From NCBI GenBank assembly GCA_019359615.1, contig JAHHHA010000006.1:124001-188000 (forward strand): a stretch of DNA of 64,000 nucleotides, written 5' to 3'. This document shows, piece by piece, positions 51,957 through 60,422 of the stretch. The position numbers and the translations under genes were made by a program. This DNA comes from Cyanosarcina radialis HA8281-LM2. GTDB lineage: Bacteria > Cyanobacteriota > Cyanobacteriia > Cyanobacteriales > CCAP-1448. Every line of letters starts with the position of its first letter. The first letter of the stretch is position 1. The notes below the pieces were generated by a model. That model did not search any database, was not told the DNA's origin, and saw only the letters and a program-made list of their open reading frames with translations.

Positions 51957-53930
51957 TTAAACCGAATCGCACCGCCACAATTTAATAGTTTTGTCGCCGC
52001 TGCAACTAGCGATCGTTTGCCCGTTAGGACTAAAAGCAATGTCATAAACCGAGTAAGAATGCCCAGTAAGAGTTTGCCCCAATTTACCACTGCTTACCTG
52101 CCAAATTTTAATAGTTCGATCGTCTCCAGCACTAGCTAAAAGATTGCCATCGGGACTAAACGCCACGCCATAAACCGCACAGGAATTATCGGTTAAAGTT
52201 TGGAGTAACTTGCCATTACTAACTTGCCATAATTCGATCGCCTTATTGTCAGTGGCACTAGCTAAAATTTGTCCGTCGGCACTAATGGCTAAGTGGTTGA
52301 TCCAACCCAAATGATGGGCGATCGCTCTTTGCATTCTCCCACTACTTAACTGCCAGAATTTAATCGTGCGATCGTCGCCCCCGCTAATTAAAACCTCACC
52401 ATCTGGACTATAAATAGCCGCCGTAACCGCTCTAGAATGACCGCTAATAGTATGCAATAGTTTACCCGTTTTGATTTCCCAAAAAGCGATCGAACAGTCG
52501 CTACTGCTACTAGCTAATATCCCTTCTATGCCTAAGCCAACAGTTCCCACTCCCTTCGTTTTCCCATTAGTAAACACGGATGACAAGAGAGTTGACGGAA
52601 TCGGACTAAAAGCCACCGCATTTACCCATCCAGAATGCCATTTGATATTACCGATTAGCTTACCGCTTGGGACTTGCCAGAGTTTGACAGTGCGATCGGC
52701 ACTACCGCTAGCTAAAATTTGCCCGTCGGGGCTAAAAGCCACAGTCCGAACCGATCTAGAATGTCCTTTGAAAGTGTGGATGAGTTCGCCATCGCTGACG
52801 CGCCAGAGTTTAATTGTCTTGTCAGCACTCCCAGAAGCTAAAATCTCGCCATCTGGACTAAAGGCGATCGCATTTACCCAATTGGTATGCCCCGTCAGGG
52901 TGCGGGTACAACGCCAGAAAGGAAGTGTGGAGTGTTGAGTGTTGAGTGTTGAGTTGAACTGGGAAGGAGAACTTAGAGCAGGGTTAGGGAGAGGGTTGGG
53001 TAGCGATCGCCCCGAAGCAAAAATTACAGTTTTTACAGCCTGCAAATCTCCTAAAATTTCTTCGACTGCGTGATAGCGACTATTGGTAGCATTTTCTAGC
53101 ATCCGATCGATAATTTGTTCTAAGCGATCGCTCAATGAATTGTCTTTTACCTGTTGCCGCCATACCCACTCGCCGATACTCGTATCGTACAATTCCAAGG
53201 GGTCAGTATTAGTTAACAGTTGAATGCAAGTAACCCCTAAACTGTAAATATCGCTGGCAAAAATTGCCTTGCCCATAGCTTGTTCTGGCGCTATATATCT
53301 GATGCTACCGATCGCCGTCCCAGTTCGAGCCAATCCCGTTGGGGTAGAAAATTTAGCGGCTCCAAAATCGACTAAAACTAAATCTGTTTTTTGCAGATCT
53401 GAAGTAGGATAAGAGCGACGAATGATGTTTTCGGGTTTGATATCCCGATGAATTACCTGCTTCGAGTGGATGAATTGCAATAAAGGTAAGAAATCTTGCA
53501 GAAATTGTTGAATTTTGATTTCGTTAAAGCACCCTTGAACTACCAATTCTTGAGCTAAATTTTGCCCTTCAATGAATTCTTGAACTAAATACTGCCGACT
53601 CGATTGGGTGATATATGCTAACAGTTCTGGAATTTGCGGGTGTTTGCCCAATTCATCCAATCGCAAAGCTTCTTGGTGGAATAGCATCGCAGCTTTTTGA
53701 GCGTATTGCTGGTTTCCCGCTTGCGGTAAAAATTGCTTGATAGCACAAGGCGGTTTAGATGGCTTTTGTTCGTCTAGGGCAAAGAAAGTTCTGCCAAAAC
53801 CACCTCTAGCGATCGCCTCAATGGCCCGATAGCGATCGCCCAACAGCAGCTTTTCTCCACAACTAGTGCAGAACTTCGCACCAGCCAGATTTTGCGGCTT
53901 CTGGCAATGGGGATTCAGGCAGTAGCTCAT
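51957..53930 (-). CDS. Ser/Thr protein kinase with WD40 beta-propeller
   Basis: A 657-residue kinase. It opens with a zinc ribbon (MSYCLNPHCQKPQNLAGAKF, then CTSCGEKL), then a Hanks-type kinase (IARGGFGRTFFALD, CAIKQF, VIHRDIKPENIIR, VLVDFGAAKF, YIAPEQAMGKAI). Seven WD40 blades follow, such as LTGHTNWVNAIAFSPDGEIL and ASGSADKTIKLWRVSDGELI. The linker (about residues 318-335) contains QFNSTLNTQHSTLPF, encoded by a GTGTTGA heptad repeat. One blade has a 27-residue insertion (52521-52603). ATG 53930 is preferred to 53954. Substrates unknown; such kinases signal stress in cyanobacteria. Confidence 0.9.
   Translation of the reverse strand: MSYCLNPHCQKPQNLAGAKFCTSCGEKLLLGDRYRAIEAIARGGFGRTFFALDEQKPSKPPCAIKQFLPQAGNQQYAQKAAMLFHQEALRLDELGKHPQIPELLAYITQSSRQYLVQEFIEGQNLAQELVVQGCFNEIKIQQFLQDFLPLLQFIHSKQVIHRDIKPENIIRRSYPTSDLQKTDLVLVDFGAAKFSTPTGLARTGTAIGSIRYIAPEQAMGKAIFASDIYSLGVTCIQLLTNTDPLELYDTSIGEWVWRQQVKDNSLSDRLEQIIDRMLENATNSRYHAVEEILGDLQAVKTVIFASGRSLPNPLPNPALSSPSQFNSTLNTQHSTLPFWRCTRTLTGHTNWVNAIAFSPDGEILASGSADKTIKLWRVSDGELIHTFKGHSRSVRTVAFSPDGQILASGSADRTVKLWQVPSGKLIGNIKWHSGWVNAVAFSPIPSTLLSSVFTNGKTKGVGTVGLGIEGILASSSSDCSIAFWEIKTGKLLHTISGHSRAVTAAIYSPDGEVLISGGDDRTIKFWQLSSGRMQRAIAHHLGWINHLAISADGQILASATDNKAIELWQVSNGKLLQTLTDNSCAVYGVAFSPDGNLLASAGDDRTIKIWQVSSGKLGQTLTGHSYSVYDIAFSPNGQTIASCSGDKTIKLWRCDSV
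52919..52956. repeat. GTGTTGA heptad repeat inside the WD40 kinase gene
   Basis: Units of GTGTTGA (also intergenic at 13255-13280 and 59530-59560) are read in frame to encode a linker between the kinase and propeller domains. Confidence 0.75.
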
Positions 53931-53998
53931 AGTTAACCCGAAACCATAAAACAATTGTCAATCCGCAATTCGCAGTTCGCAATTAAAAATTGTAATTG

Positions 53999-54559
53999 TC
54001 AAGTGCGAATTGGTTTGACCGATTCTCGCGCTGCTGGCATCACCGACTCGATGTACTCGGCTTTGCCACTGGTATATGCTTCCCGATCTGTAGCATAGCG
54101 TCGAGCGAGATCGCACTTTAATCGGGCATAACGCGTCGCTTCCTCTGGATGCTGGCGGAGATAATCTCGAAAAAGCAGGCGCTCCCATAACAAGCTGTCT
54201 GGCTCAACTATATGGATGTGATGAGTGCGCGGACCGTTTGGCGGCAAGCCTTTAACAAAAAACATCCTTTGAGGATCGGGATTATCGCACCAATAATCGT
54301 ACCCCAGCGATTTTAACTGAGAAATAGCAACTTGTTTTGCTTCGACCAGCGATACGTTCTTCCAGAACAGGCTACGCCAACGCACTCCCACTAACAGATC
54401 GATAATCGGTTTGGCCGCTAGTCCTGGAACTGCCGTGCTACCAAAATGCTCGATCCTAGTGACGAGATCTCGATCTAAAACCTCCCGGATGCGTGCGGCT
54501 TCTCGATCGAACAGCACCGGCCAGAGGCGATCGTACGGGGCGATGACAACTCGATCCAT
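53999..54559 (-). CDS. GrpB family protein (nucleotidyltransferase fold)
   Basis: A 186-residue GrpB/UPF0157-type protein of the polymerase-beta nucleotidyltransferase superfamily. Characteristic blocks are VIAPYDRLWPVLFDREAARI, RIEHFGSTAVPGLAAKPIID and LLVGVRW, followed by HHIHIVEPDSLLWERLLFRD. Family function is not well established. ATG 54559 (MDRVVIAPYDRLW) is preferred; an upstream frame to 54667 passes through a TTGTGGGATAGCCC repeat and is likely spurious. The C-terminal tail is variable. Confidence 0.85.
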   Translation of the reverse strand: MDRVVIAPYDRLWPVLFDREAARIREVLDRDLVTRIEHFGSTAVPGLAAKPIIDLLVGVRWRSLFWKNVSLVEAKQVAISQLKSLGYDYWCDNPDPQRMFFVKGLPPNGPRTHHIHIVEPDSLLWERLLFRDYLRQHPEEATRYARLKCDLARRYATDREAYTSGKAEYIESVMPAARESVKPIRT

Positions 54560-54596
54560 TAGTTTTATCACAGTTTGTATTTGTCTAAGATACACC

Positions 54597-54656
54597 TGTA
54601 GGATAGCCTGTTGGTCTTGTGGGATAGCCCTCTGGGCTGTCCCCTGCCCTACAAGA
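54597..54656. repeat. TTGTGGGATAGCCCTCTGGGCTGTCCC repeat, two units
   Basis: Two partial units in tandem (GTAGGATAGCCTGTTGGTCT and TTGTGGGATAGCCCTCTGGG), ending in CTGTCCCCTGCCCTACAAG. It lies upstream of the GrpB gene on the opposite strand from the dienelactone hydrolase gene. Confidence 0.65.
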
Positions 54657-54753
54657 ATGTACTTCACTATAACTGCTATTAGAAAGCAGCCAACATATAC
54701 TCTAAGCTACATTAAGGCTATAAAGAATTAAGCCGATTTCAGAAGTAAAACTC

Positions 54754-55587
54754 ATGACCGATTTCACCCGCCGAAAATTTATCGCTGTCACCTCTTTAGC
54801 GGCAGGATTTGCCCTAGCAGTTCGGCCGATTCGGGCTGAATTTATCACTACAGATATGGAGGGCTTAATCGGTGGTGAGGTCAAGATTCCCGTAGAGGGC
54901 GGTGAAATTCCGGCCTATCGGGCAATGCCGATGACGGGAGAAAAGTTTCCTATCGTCTTGGTAGTTCATGAAATTTTTGGCGTACACGAACACATTCAAG
55001 ATGTTTGTCGCCGCTTTGCTAAATTGGGCTACTTAGCGATCGCTCCTCAACTGTTCGCTCGTCAAGGTAATGTCTCGAAACTTAGAGATATCCAAGAAAT
55101 CAGAGACAAAGTGGTTTCTCAAGTACCGGATGCTCAGGTGATGTCGGATTTAGATGCTACAGTCTCCTGGGCAGAAAAGTCTGAAAAAGGCGATGGCGAT
55201 CGCTTAGGCATTACAGGTTTTTGCTGGGGCGGCCGAATTGTCTGGCTCTATGCTGCTAACAATCCCAAACTTAAAGCTGGCGTTGCTTGGTATGGGCGTT
55301 TGGTAGGCGAGTCTAAACCTTTAACTCCCAAACAGCCGATAGATATTGCTGCCGATCTCAAAGTGCCAGTATTAGGACTCTACGGCGGCAAAGACGATGG
55401 CATTCCGATCGATACGGTAGAGCAGATGCGCGAGGCTCTCAAACCCGGCCAGAGCGGTTCGGAAATTGTTATTTATCCCGATGCGCCTCACGGCTTTTTT
55501 GCTGACTACCGCCCTAATTACAACAAAGAGACAGCAGAAGACGGTTGGAAACGCTTACAAGCTTGGTTTAAAGAGCGTGGAGTTTAG
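54754..55587 (+). CDS. Dienelactone hydrolase family protein, exported by Tat
   Basis: A 277-residue alpha/beta hydrolase. The N-terminus [20 protein letters not shown] contains a twin-arginine motif and a hydrophobic stretch ending near RPIRAEF, so it should be exported folded to the periplasm or thylakoid lumen. Catalytic residues fit a Cys-Asp-His triad: [27 protein letters not shown] and [14 protein letters not shown]. Dienelactone hydrolases open lactone rings in aromatic catabolism, but many members have other ester substrates. Intact. It converges with the outer-membrane receptor gene. Confidence 0.9.
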   Translation: MTDFTRRKFIAVTSLAAGFALAVRPIRAEFITTDMEGLIGGEVKIPVEGGEIPAYRAMPMTGEKFPIVLVVHEIFGVHEHIQDVCRRFAKLGYLAIAPQLFARQGNVSKLRDIQEIRDKVVSQVPDAQVMSDLDATVSWAEKSEKGDGDRLGITGFCWGGRIVWLYAANNPKLKAGVAWYGRLVGESKPLTPKQPIDIAADLKVPVLGLYGGKDDGIPIDTVEQMREALKPGQSGSEIVIYPDAPHGFFADYRPNYNKETAEDGWKRLQAWFKERGV

Positions 55588-55608
55588 CTTTAACCCGTTC
55601 CTCGGTCT

Positions 55609-56904
55609 TCAAAACTCGATTAGCAGCGTTCCCAAAACGGTCAAAGGTCGATCGTCGATATTATCTGCGTTGAATAAGTTCTGGAAGTTGATTGCCACCT
55701 GACAGTTTTGACCGTGGTAAAAGAACACTAGATCGGTTTGGAGGTAACTGGGTAATTTATAAGTATTATCTCGATCGCCCGGACGATCGCCGACAAAGGA
55801 AAGTCCGCCTCCCAACCCCAATCCTCGCCCAGAACCATGCTGAATCTCGTAGGTAGTCCAGATCCCGGCGTAATGCTGGGCGGCATTTTCGATTTGATTG
55901 CCGATAGGAAATCTGCTGTCTTGGGTTATCCTTCCGTCGGCGTAGGCATAGTAAGCGTTTAGATCCCAACCTGGCAAGATTTCACCGATAACTTGCCAGG
56001 TTAGCGATCGCGTTTGTTCTTCGTCAACTTGCATTTGGAAGTCAGGACGATCTGGATCTGTAGTCGTCACGTGCTTTTGAGTAGTCTGACTGGCCGATAG
56101 GCTGGCCGACATCTTACCGTCGAGCAATTCTGCTTCGATTCCCACTTCTAACGATCGTTCGCTTTGAGGTTGCAACGGTTCGCCATTAAAGTTACTACCG
56201 GAAGCCGTCTCGGAAGATTGACTGTAAGTACCGTAAAGCCAGAGCGATCGAGCTAGCTGATAGGAGATGGTAATCTCTGGGATGAAAGGTTCGCTCTCTG
56301 AGAGTGTAAAGGTGGGCAACTCTGGGTTAGTATCTGTAATTTCGAGATCTATTTCTCCATCGAAAGATAGACTGAGGCGATCGCCTAATGTCAGTTCGTA
56401 TCCCAGGAAGAGTCCTAGAGAATTGTTGGGACTAACAAAGTCGGTAGGAGAAAACGGACTGGGCAACTGTCTGGAGTTAAGCACGTTACCTAAAATATGC
56501 GTGCTTTGGCCTGATAAATTAAAAGGGTTTTTGCTCAGTTCTAAACCGATCGAAGTTTCTTGGGTTAGCGATCCTGTTTTGACGCTACTGCTGAACTCAG
56601 TTTCCAGGAAATAGAATTCATCTAACTCGTAATCGTCGCTAAAAGTGCGATTATTTGCTCCCGAATCGCCCTCTTTCCAGGAAACATAAGCAGCGCGGAA
56701 AGCTTTAGATATTTCCCATTGCCCGCCAAAAGTTTGCTCCCAGTCGCGCCGATCGATCTCTATGGCTGTTAACCCTTCGGCGGCGATTCGATTTTCGATC
56801 GTCTGTGGCTCTAAAATTTGAGCCTTAACCCAAGTCGGCAGAGCAATTGCAAGGATTTCTGCTACTACGATTATTAGGAAGTTTAACCAAAGCGATCGAG
56901 CCAC
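55609..56904 (-). CDS. TonB-dependent receptor-like barrel lacking the plug
   Basis: A 431-residue protein that starts with a signal peptide (SLWLNFLIIVVAEILAIALP, cleavage near VKAQ) and then goes directly into beta-barrel sequence with alternating strands (LSLSFDGEIDLEITDTNPEL, ARSLWLYGTYSQSSETASGS, YQ...QNLFNADNIDDRP) and a C-terminal phenylalanine (LGTLLIEF), as in siderophore receptors. A complete receptor has about 700-850 residues with a plug and TonB box; both are missing. It is either a natural deletion or a decayed gene. No siderophore operon nearby. Confidence 0.75.
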   Translation of the reverse strand: MARSLWLNFLIIVVAEILAIALPTWVKAQILEPQTIENRIAAEGLTAIEIDRRDWEQTFGGQWEISKAFRAAYVSWKEGDSGANNRTFSDDYELDEFYFLETEFSSSVKTGSLTQETSIGLELSKNPFNLSGQSTHILGNVLNSRQLPSPFSPTDFVSPNNSLGLFLGYELTLGDRLSLSFDGEIDLEITDTNPELPTFTLSESEPFIPEITISYQLARSLWLYGTYSQSSETASGSNFNGEPLQPQSERSLEVGIEAELLDGKMSASLSASQTTQKHVTTTDPDRPDFQMQVDEEQTRSLTWQVIGEILPGWDLNAYYAYADGRITQDSRFPIGNQIENAAQHYAGIWTTYEIQHGSGRGLGLGGGLSFVGDRPGDRDNTYKLPSYLQTDLVFFYHGQNCQVAINFQNLFNADNIDDRPLTVLGTLLIEF

Positions 56905-57210
56905 TAATTTTATCTACAGCAAAATTCGCCCTCAAGCCAGCCCTTGCCGACGAAGGAGAGAGCAAAAGGGCATAGTCCTAGTACCGCTGCGCGGAAGTCA
57001 AAAGTCAAAAGTCAAAAACCTGATATCATCAGCTTTCGAGTGATTTGTCATGGTAGACGGATTTCCGCCGCAATGCACTACTTGACCCCAGGCATAATTA
57101 TAAATTTTCTCAATTATATTAGCTAAAAATCGCCCATTTGCGAACAATTTATTGTTAAAATTCTGCAAATAATTAGCAATAAGTTTTAAAATTAGTGATA
57201 CGTGAGGTTT
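56905..57210. other. A/T-rich spacer with a short heptad repeat
   Basis: 306 bases between reverse-strand genes. It includes AGTCAAAAGTCAAAAGTCAA near 56995-57016 and ATAATTATAAATTTTCTCAA near 57098. No gene or clear regulatory element was found. Confidence 0.5.
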
Positions 57211-57705
57211 TCATTTAGCGGCCTCGCCTAATTTCTTCTCCCAGAATAAGGCCTTGCCCATTTTGGGATTTAGCTCGTAGCCACTGAAGCCGAATGCCTT
57301 GTATGCTGACTGGGCGACATGATTGCCTTCTAGTACCTCTAGTGTGAGTTTACAGCAGCCCAAATCGATCGCGATCTCTTCTGCCTTTTGTAGCAGCAGT
57401 TTGGATAGGCCTCTGCCCCGGTATGGTAAAGCCACGATGACATCGTGGATATTTAGTAATGGCTTGCAGGCAAACGTAGAAAATCCTTCTAAGCAGACCA
57501 CCAGTCCTGCGGGTTTACCCTCGACAAACGCGAGGATCGCACGAGCCGATTTTCTCTTGGCCAGTTCTGCTGTAAGGTTTGCTTTAACGTAGTCCGACAG
57601 ACCTCGACCGCCACCCATCGGGTCGAGAGCATACGCTTCCATTAATTCGATCGTCGCCTCTGCATGAGCGAGTAAGTTAAAATCTGCTTCAACAATTTCA
57701 ATCAT
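57211..57705 (-). CDS. GNAT family N-acetyltransferase
   Basis: A 164-residue acetyltransferase. The acetyl-CoA-binding motif A is IHDVIVALPYRGRGLSKLLL (R-G-x-G-L), and LTLEVLEGNHVAQSAYKAFG is the conserved motif B with the catalytic-region asparagine. The N-terminal half is substrate-binding (LMEAYALDPMGGGRGLSDYV). Acceptor is unknown; many such small GNATs acetylate amino acids or antibiotics. Intact. Confidence 0.88.
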   Translation of the reverse strand: MIEIVEADFNLLAHAEATIELMEAYALDPMGGGRGLSDYVKANLTAELAKRKSARAILAFVEGKPAGLVVCLEGFSTFACKPLLNIHDVIVALPYRGRGLSKLLLQKAEEIAIDLGCCKLTLEVLEGNHVAQSAYKAFGFSGYELNPKMGKALFWEKKLGEAAK

Positions 57706-57735
57706 CTATTAATCGTCTCAAGTCCAGTTATTGTT

Positions 57736-57829
57736 ATACCAATTTAAAAAAAGAACTGGGCAAATGGCTTCGTCAAACCTAGATGGAGAAGCCTATTCGC
57801 AATCCAAAATCCAAAATCCAAAATGGTAT
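57736..57829. repeat. Repeat with ATACCAATTT / AAATGGTAT ends
   Basis: A 94-bp unit between the GNAT and MoaD-like genes, with near-perfect inverted ends resembling the elements at 4420 and 35724. Its right half contains AATCCAAAATCCAAAATCC tandem units. Confidence 0.5.
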
Positions 57830-57902
57830 TATCAGCCTAAGAAGCCTTCTATCACTATCAATGAGTTTTTTCTGCCTTCGGCTTAACCCGAACTCAGGTT
57901 AC

Positions 57903-58181
57903 TTAATACCCGCCGCTTACTGGTGGAATTAGCACCACTTCATCTTTATCTTTCAAGATCGTATCTGGTTCGACAAATTGGAAGTTGATACCAAAGCGTG
58001 TCAGCTTGCGCCACGGTTCTAATTCTGGACGCTCTACCAGAAGACGTTCTAATACCTCTGATACGGGGGTTTCGGCAGGGAATTCGAGCCGCAATTCTGA
58101 AACTCCAAAAGCCTCTTGATAGGCTGCAAATAACTTAACGGTGACAGCGATCGCTAATTTAGTCGATGGTTCGTCGTTCAT
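57903..58181 (-). CDS. MoaD/ThiS-family sulfur carrier protein
   Basis: A 92-residue beta-grasp protein. MoaD and ThiS carry sulfur as a C-terminal thiocarboxylate in molybdopterin or thiamin synthesis. The fold is recognised from VKLFAAYQEAFGVSELRLEF, SEVLERLLVERPELEPW and the C-terminal EVVLIPPVSGG. The last residue is an extra tyrosine after the Gly-Gly, which would have to be removed or tolerated for activation. No moaE, moeB or thi genes are adjacent. The sequence is closer to MoaD in length and in IPPVSGG. Confidence 0.78.
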   Translation of the reverse strand: MNDEPSTKLAIAVTVKLFAAYQEAFGVSELRLEFPAETPVSEVLERLLVERPELEPWRKLTRFGINFQFVEPDTILKDKDEVVLIPPVSGGY

Positions 58182-58203
58182 GGTTCGTTGCGATGTAGAA
58201 CCT

Positions 58204-58803
58204 TCAAAAAATCCTTTCCATCCGCCGAAAATCTTTTTCTACTTCAGTCCAAAGAGAGCGATTGTGCGGATCGGTTTTCAGTGCCTTTTTCAAGTAAATT
58301 CTGGCTTTATCTAATTGCTTTTGATTCAACAACTGCCTGCCTTGCTGTTGATAGGTAATCGCCTGCCACTGGCGGACTTCAATATCTTCAGGAAAGCGAT
58401 GAGCTAAACCTTCTACCAAAGCGATCGCGCTCGCCATCTTTTGCTCTTTTAAAAATTGCTGTAACTGCCTATAAGAACTCCATTTCAGCCTCTCTTCAAC
58501 TAATGATAGTTCTCGTTGCGGTGCGGTCGGCTGGCGAGTTACTCTAACCGTAGTCGATTTGTTATCTGGCCCGTCGGTTTCTGCCGTTTGCTGCCAGACT
58601 TTAACTCCATCGCCATTGCTAGCCGCATCGAGCAGTAACTCATAAGCCTGAGTCAATTCAATAAACTTCTCTTTAGCCTTTTGGTCTGTAGGATTCATAT
58701 CGGGATGATACTTCAGCGCCATGCGGCGGTATGAAGCTTTGATTTCAGTCAGGGAAGCCGTGGACTGCAAATCTAACAAGCGATAGCAATCTGCCAAATT
58801 CAT
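58204..58803 (-). CDS. J-domain protein with C-terminal helical repeats
   Basis: A 199-residue DnaJ-type co-chaperone. The J domain (residues 1-65: MNLADCYRLLDLQSTASLTE, then YRRMALKYHPDMNP) carries the HPD motif that activates DnaK ATPase. The C-terminal part resembles TPR helices (ALVEGLAHRFPEDIEVRQWQ and QLDKARIYLKKALKTDPHNR), likely for partner binding. No zinc-finger region, so it is a class-III type. ATG 58803 is preferred; an upstream in-frame start at 58845 lies in spacer sequence. It is 22 bases downstream of the MoaD-like gene start on the same strand. Confidence 0.88.
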   Translation of the reverse strand: MNLADCYRLLDLQSTASLTEIKASYRRMALKYHPDMNPTDQKAKEKFIELTQAYELLLDAASNGDGVKVWQQTAETDGPDNKSTTVRVTRQPTAPQRELSLVEERLKWSSYRQLQQFLKEQKMASAIALVEGLAHRFPEDIEVRQWQAITYQQQGRQLLNQKQLDKARIYLKKALKTDPHNRSLWTEVEKDFRRMERIF

Positions 58804-58925
58804 GTTCGATCGCGGGCAGTAAGATTGACAAAAAGCATACACCAAAAGTCAATTCGCAATTATCAATTCGCAATTCGCAGTTATTCAATTGCGAATTGGC
58901 GATTGCGAATTCGCAATTGTTGCGG

Positions 58926-59522
58926 TCAAGCGGGCCGATCTTCAATGACGCGATCGATCAAACCGTACTCTTTGGCCTCCTCGGCTGACAGGAAAAAGTC
59001 TCGATCCATATCTTTTTCAATCTTGGATAGAGGCTGACCCGTCCTTTCGGCATAGATCTCGTTTAGCTGACGGCGGATTCTAAGAATTTCTCTGGCTTCA
59101 ATCTCGATATCAGTCGCCTGGCCGCGAGTTCCGCCAGAGGGTTGGTGGATCATGATCCGCGAATGAGGTAGGGCCATTCGCTTGCCTTTGGTGCCAGCCA
59201 TTAGCAGGAAAGAACCCATAGAAGCTGCTAAACCAACGCAAATGGTGATCACTTCCGATTTGATGTGCTGCATGGTGTCGTACATCGCCATGCCCGCAGT
59301 TACCGAACCACCAGGAGAATTGATATATAGGTAAATCGGCTTGGTCTGGTCTTCGGAATCTAAATAGAGCAAGTAAGCGACGATCGCATTGGCAATGGCA
59401 TCGTCTACTTCCTCGGTCAAGAAAATAATCCGCTCCCGAAATAGACGATCTTCTAGATCGATCCATTGCTCGTAAGGACTACCAGGGAGGCGATATGGAA
59501 CTTTTGGGATACCGATAGGCAT
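58926..59522 (-). CDS. clpP: ATP-dependent Clp protease proteolytic subunit
   Basis: ClpP, 198 residues, with an intact catalytic triad: Ser in [20 protein letters not shown], His in [20 protein letters not shown] and Asp in [20 protein letters not shown]. It forms barrel chambers for degradation of unfolded proteins with ClpC/ClpX. The first residues ([20 protein letters not shown]) match the cyanobacterial ClpP group with this N-terminus. It is the last gene of a three-member same-strand clp cluster whose other two members have lost the triad. Confidence 0.95.
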   Translation of the reverse strand: MPIGIPKVPYRLPGSPYEQWIDLEDRLFRERIIFLTEEVDDAIANAIVAYLLYLDSEDQTKPIYLYINSPGGSVTAGMAMYDTMQHIKSEVITICVGLAASMGSFLLMAGTKGKRMALPHSRIMIHQPSGGTRGQATDIEIEAREILRIRRQLNEIYAERTGQPLSKIEKDMDRDFFLSAEEAKEYGLIDRVIEDRPA

Positions 59523-59636
59523 AGTTTTAAGTGTGGAGTGTGTAGAAAGTGTGGAGTGTTAAGCGTGGGGTTTGGAGTTAAATAAGTCTCCCCTCTCCCC
59601 TCCCCGCGTCTCCCCTCTCTCCTTTTGCCTCTCATG

Positions 59637-60293
59637 CTAACTTAGGGCAGAAACGGGTCGATCGAGAAGATTGGGGTTTGACAAGACGCGATCGATCAGT
59701 CCGTAATCTAAGGCTTCTTGAGGAGTTAGATAGGAAATTCGCTCGATATCTTTAGCAATTTTCTCTACTGGCTGCCCAGTGTTTTGCGAGAAAATATCCA
59801 AGACTAAGGTTCTCTTCTTTAACACCTCTTGAGCATTGATTTGAATATCAGTTGCCTGACCTTGCGTTCCAGCATAAAACTGGTTGAGCGCAATACTAGA
59901 ATGAGGCAAGCTAGCTCGTTTTCCTTTAGTCCCCGATGATAGAACTAGGGCTGCCATCCCGATCGCTTGACCCAAACAAATCGTCACCACTTCTGACTTG
60001 ATGTGTTGGATAGTGTCGTAAATTGCCAACCCAGCACTAATCGACATCATGCCTGCGGTTTCATTGGTCATCCCTGCCAAGACCGGATCGCCGAGGGAAT
60101 TAATGTAAATGTAGATCGGCTTGCTGGTATCTTCTGAGTCTAGATACAGCATGGCAGAGATCAGGAAATTGGCTAGATCCGTAGTTAGCGGTTGATTGAG
60201 GAACATAATTCGTTCCTGACTCAAGCGCGTATAAATATTGACCCACTGCCAGTTAGGACTGCCAGGAATATTATATGGAACCCGAAGAGCCAT
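59637..60293 (-). CDS. ClpP-family subunit lacking the catalytic triad
   Basis: A 218-residue ClpP homologue. The active-site serine is replaced (ICLGQAIGMAALVLSSGTKG, Gly in place of Ser), the histidine by Asn (SSIALNQFYAGTQGQATDIQ), and the aspartate region reads KDIERISYLTPQEALDYGL without the Asp. A 13-residue insertion (MTNETAGMMSIS) follows the second glycine loop. It is therefore an inactive, ClpR-like paralogue that would act as a structural or regulatory ring subunit. It lies between clpP and clpR on the same strand, with 115-130 base gaps. Confidence 0.88.
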   Translation of the reverse strand: MALRVPYNIPGSPNWQWVNIYTRLSQERIMFLNQPLTTDLANFLISAMLYLDSEDTSKPIYIYINSLGDPVLAGMTNETAGMMSISAGLAIYDTIQHIKSEVVTICLGQAIGMAALVLSSGTKGKRASLPHSSIALNQFYAGTQGQATDIQINAQEVLKKRTLVLDIFSQNTGQPVEKIAKDIERISYLTPQEALDYGLIDRVLSNPNLLDRPVSALS

Positions 60294-60309
60294 AGGAATG
60301 ATGAATGAA

Positions 60310-60385
60310 GGTAGGAGTTCAGGAGTTCAGAAGTCAGGAGTCAGAAGTCAGGAGTCAGGAGTCAGAAGTCAGAAGTCAGGAGTTA
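60310..60385. repeat. AGAAGTC/AGGAGTC heptad tandem repeat
   Basis: About eight AGGAGTC and AGAAGTC units in the spacer between two clp genes, followed by CTCCCCATCTCCCC-type units. Same type as the coding tract at 8690. Confidence 0.8.
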
Positions 60386-60422
60386 ATTTCCTCCCCATCT
60401 CCCCATCTCCCTCTCGCCCTCC

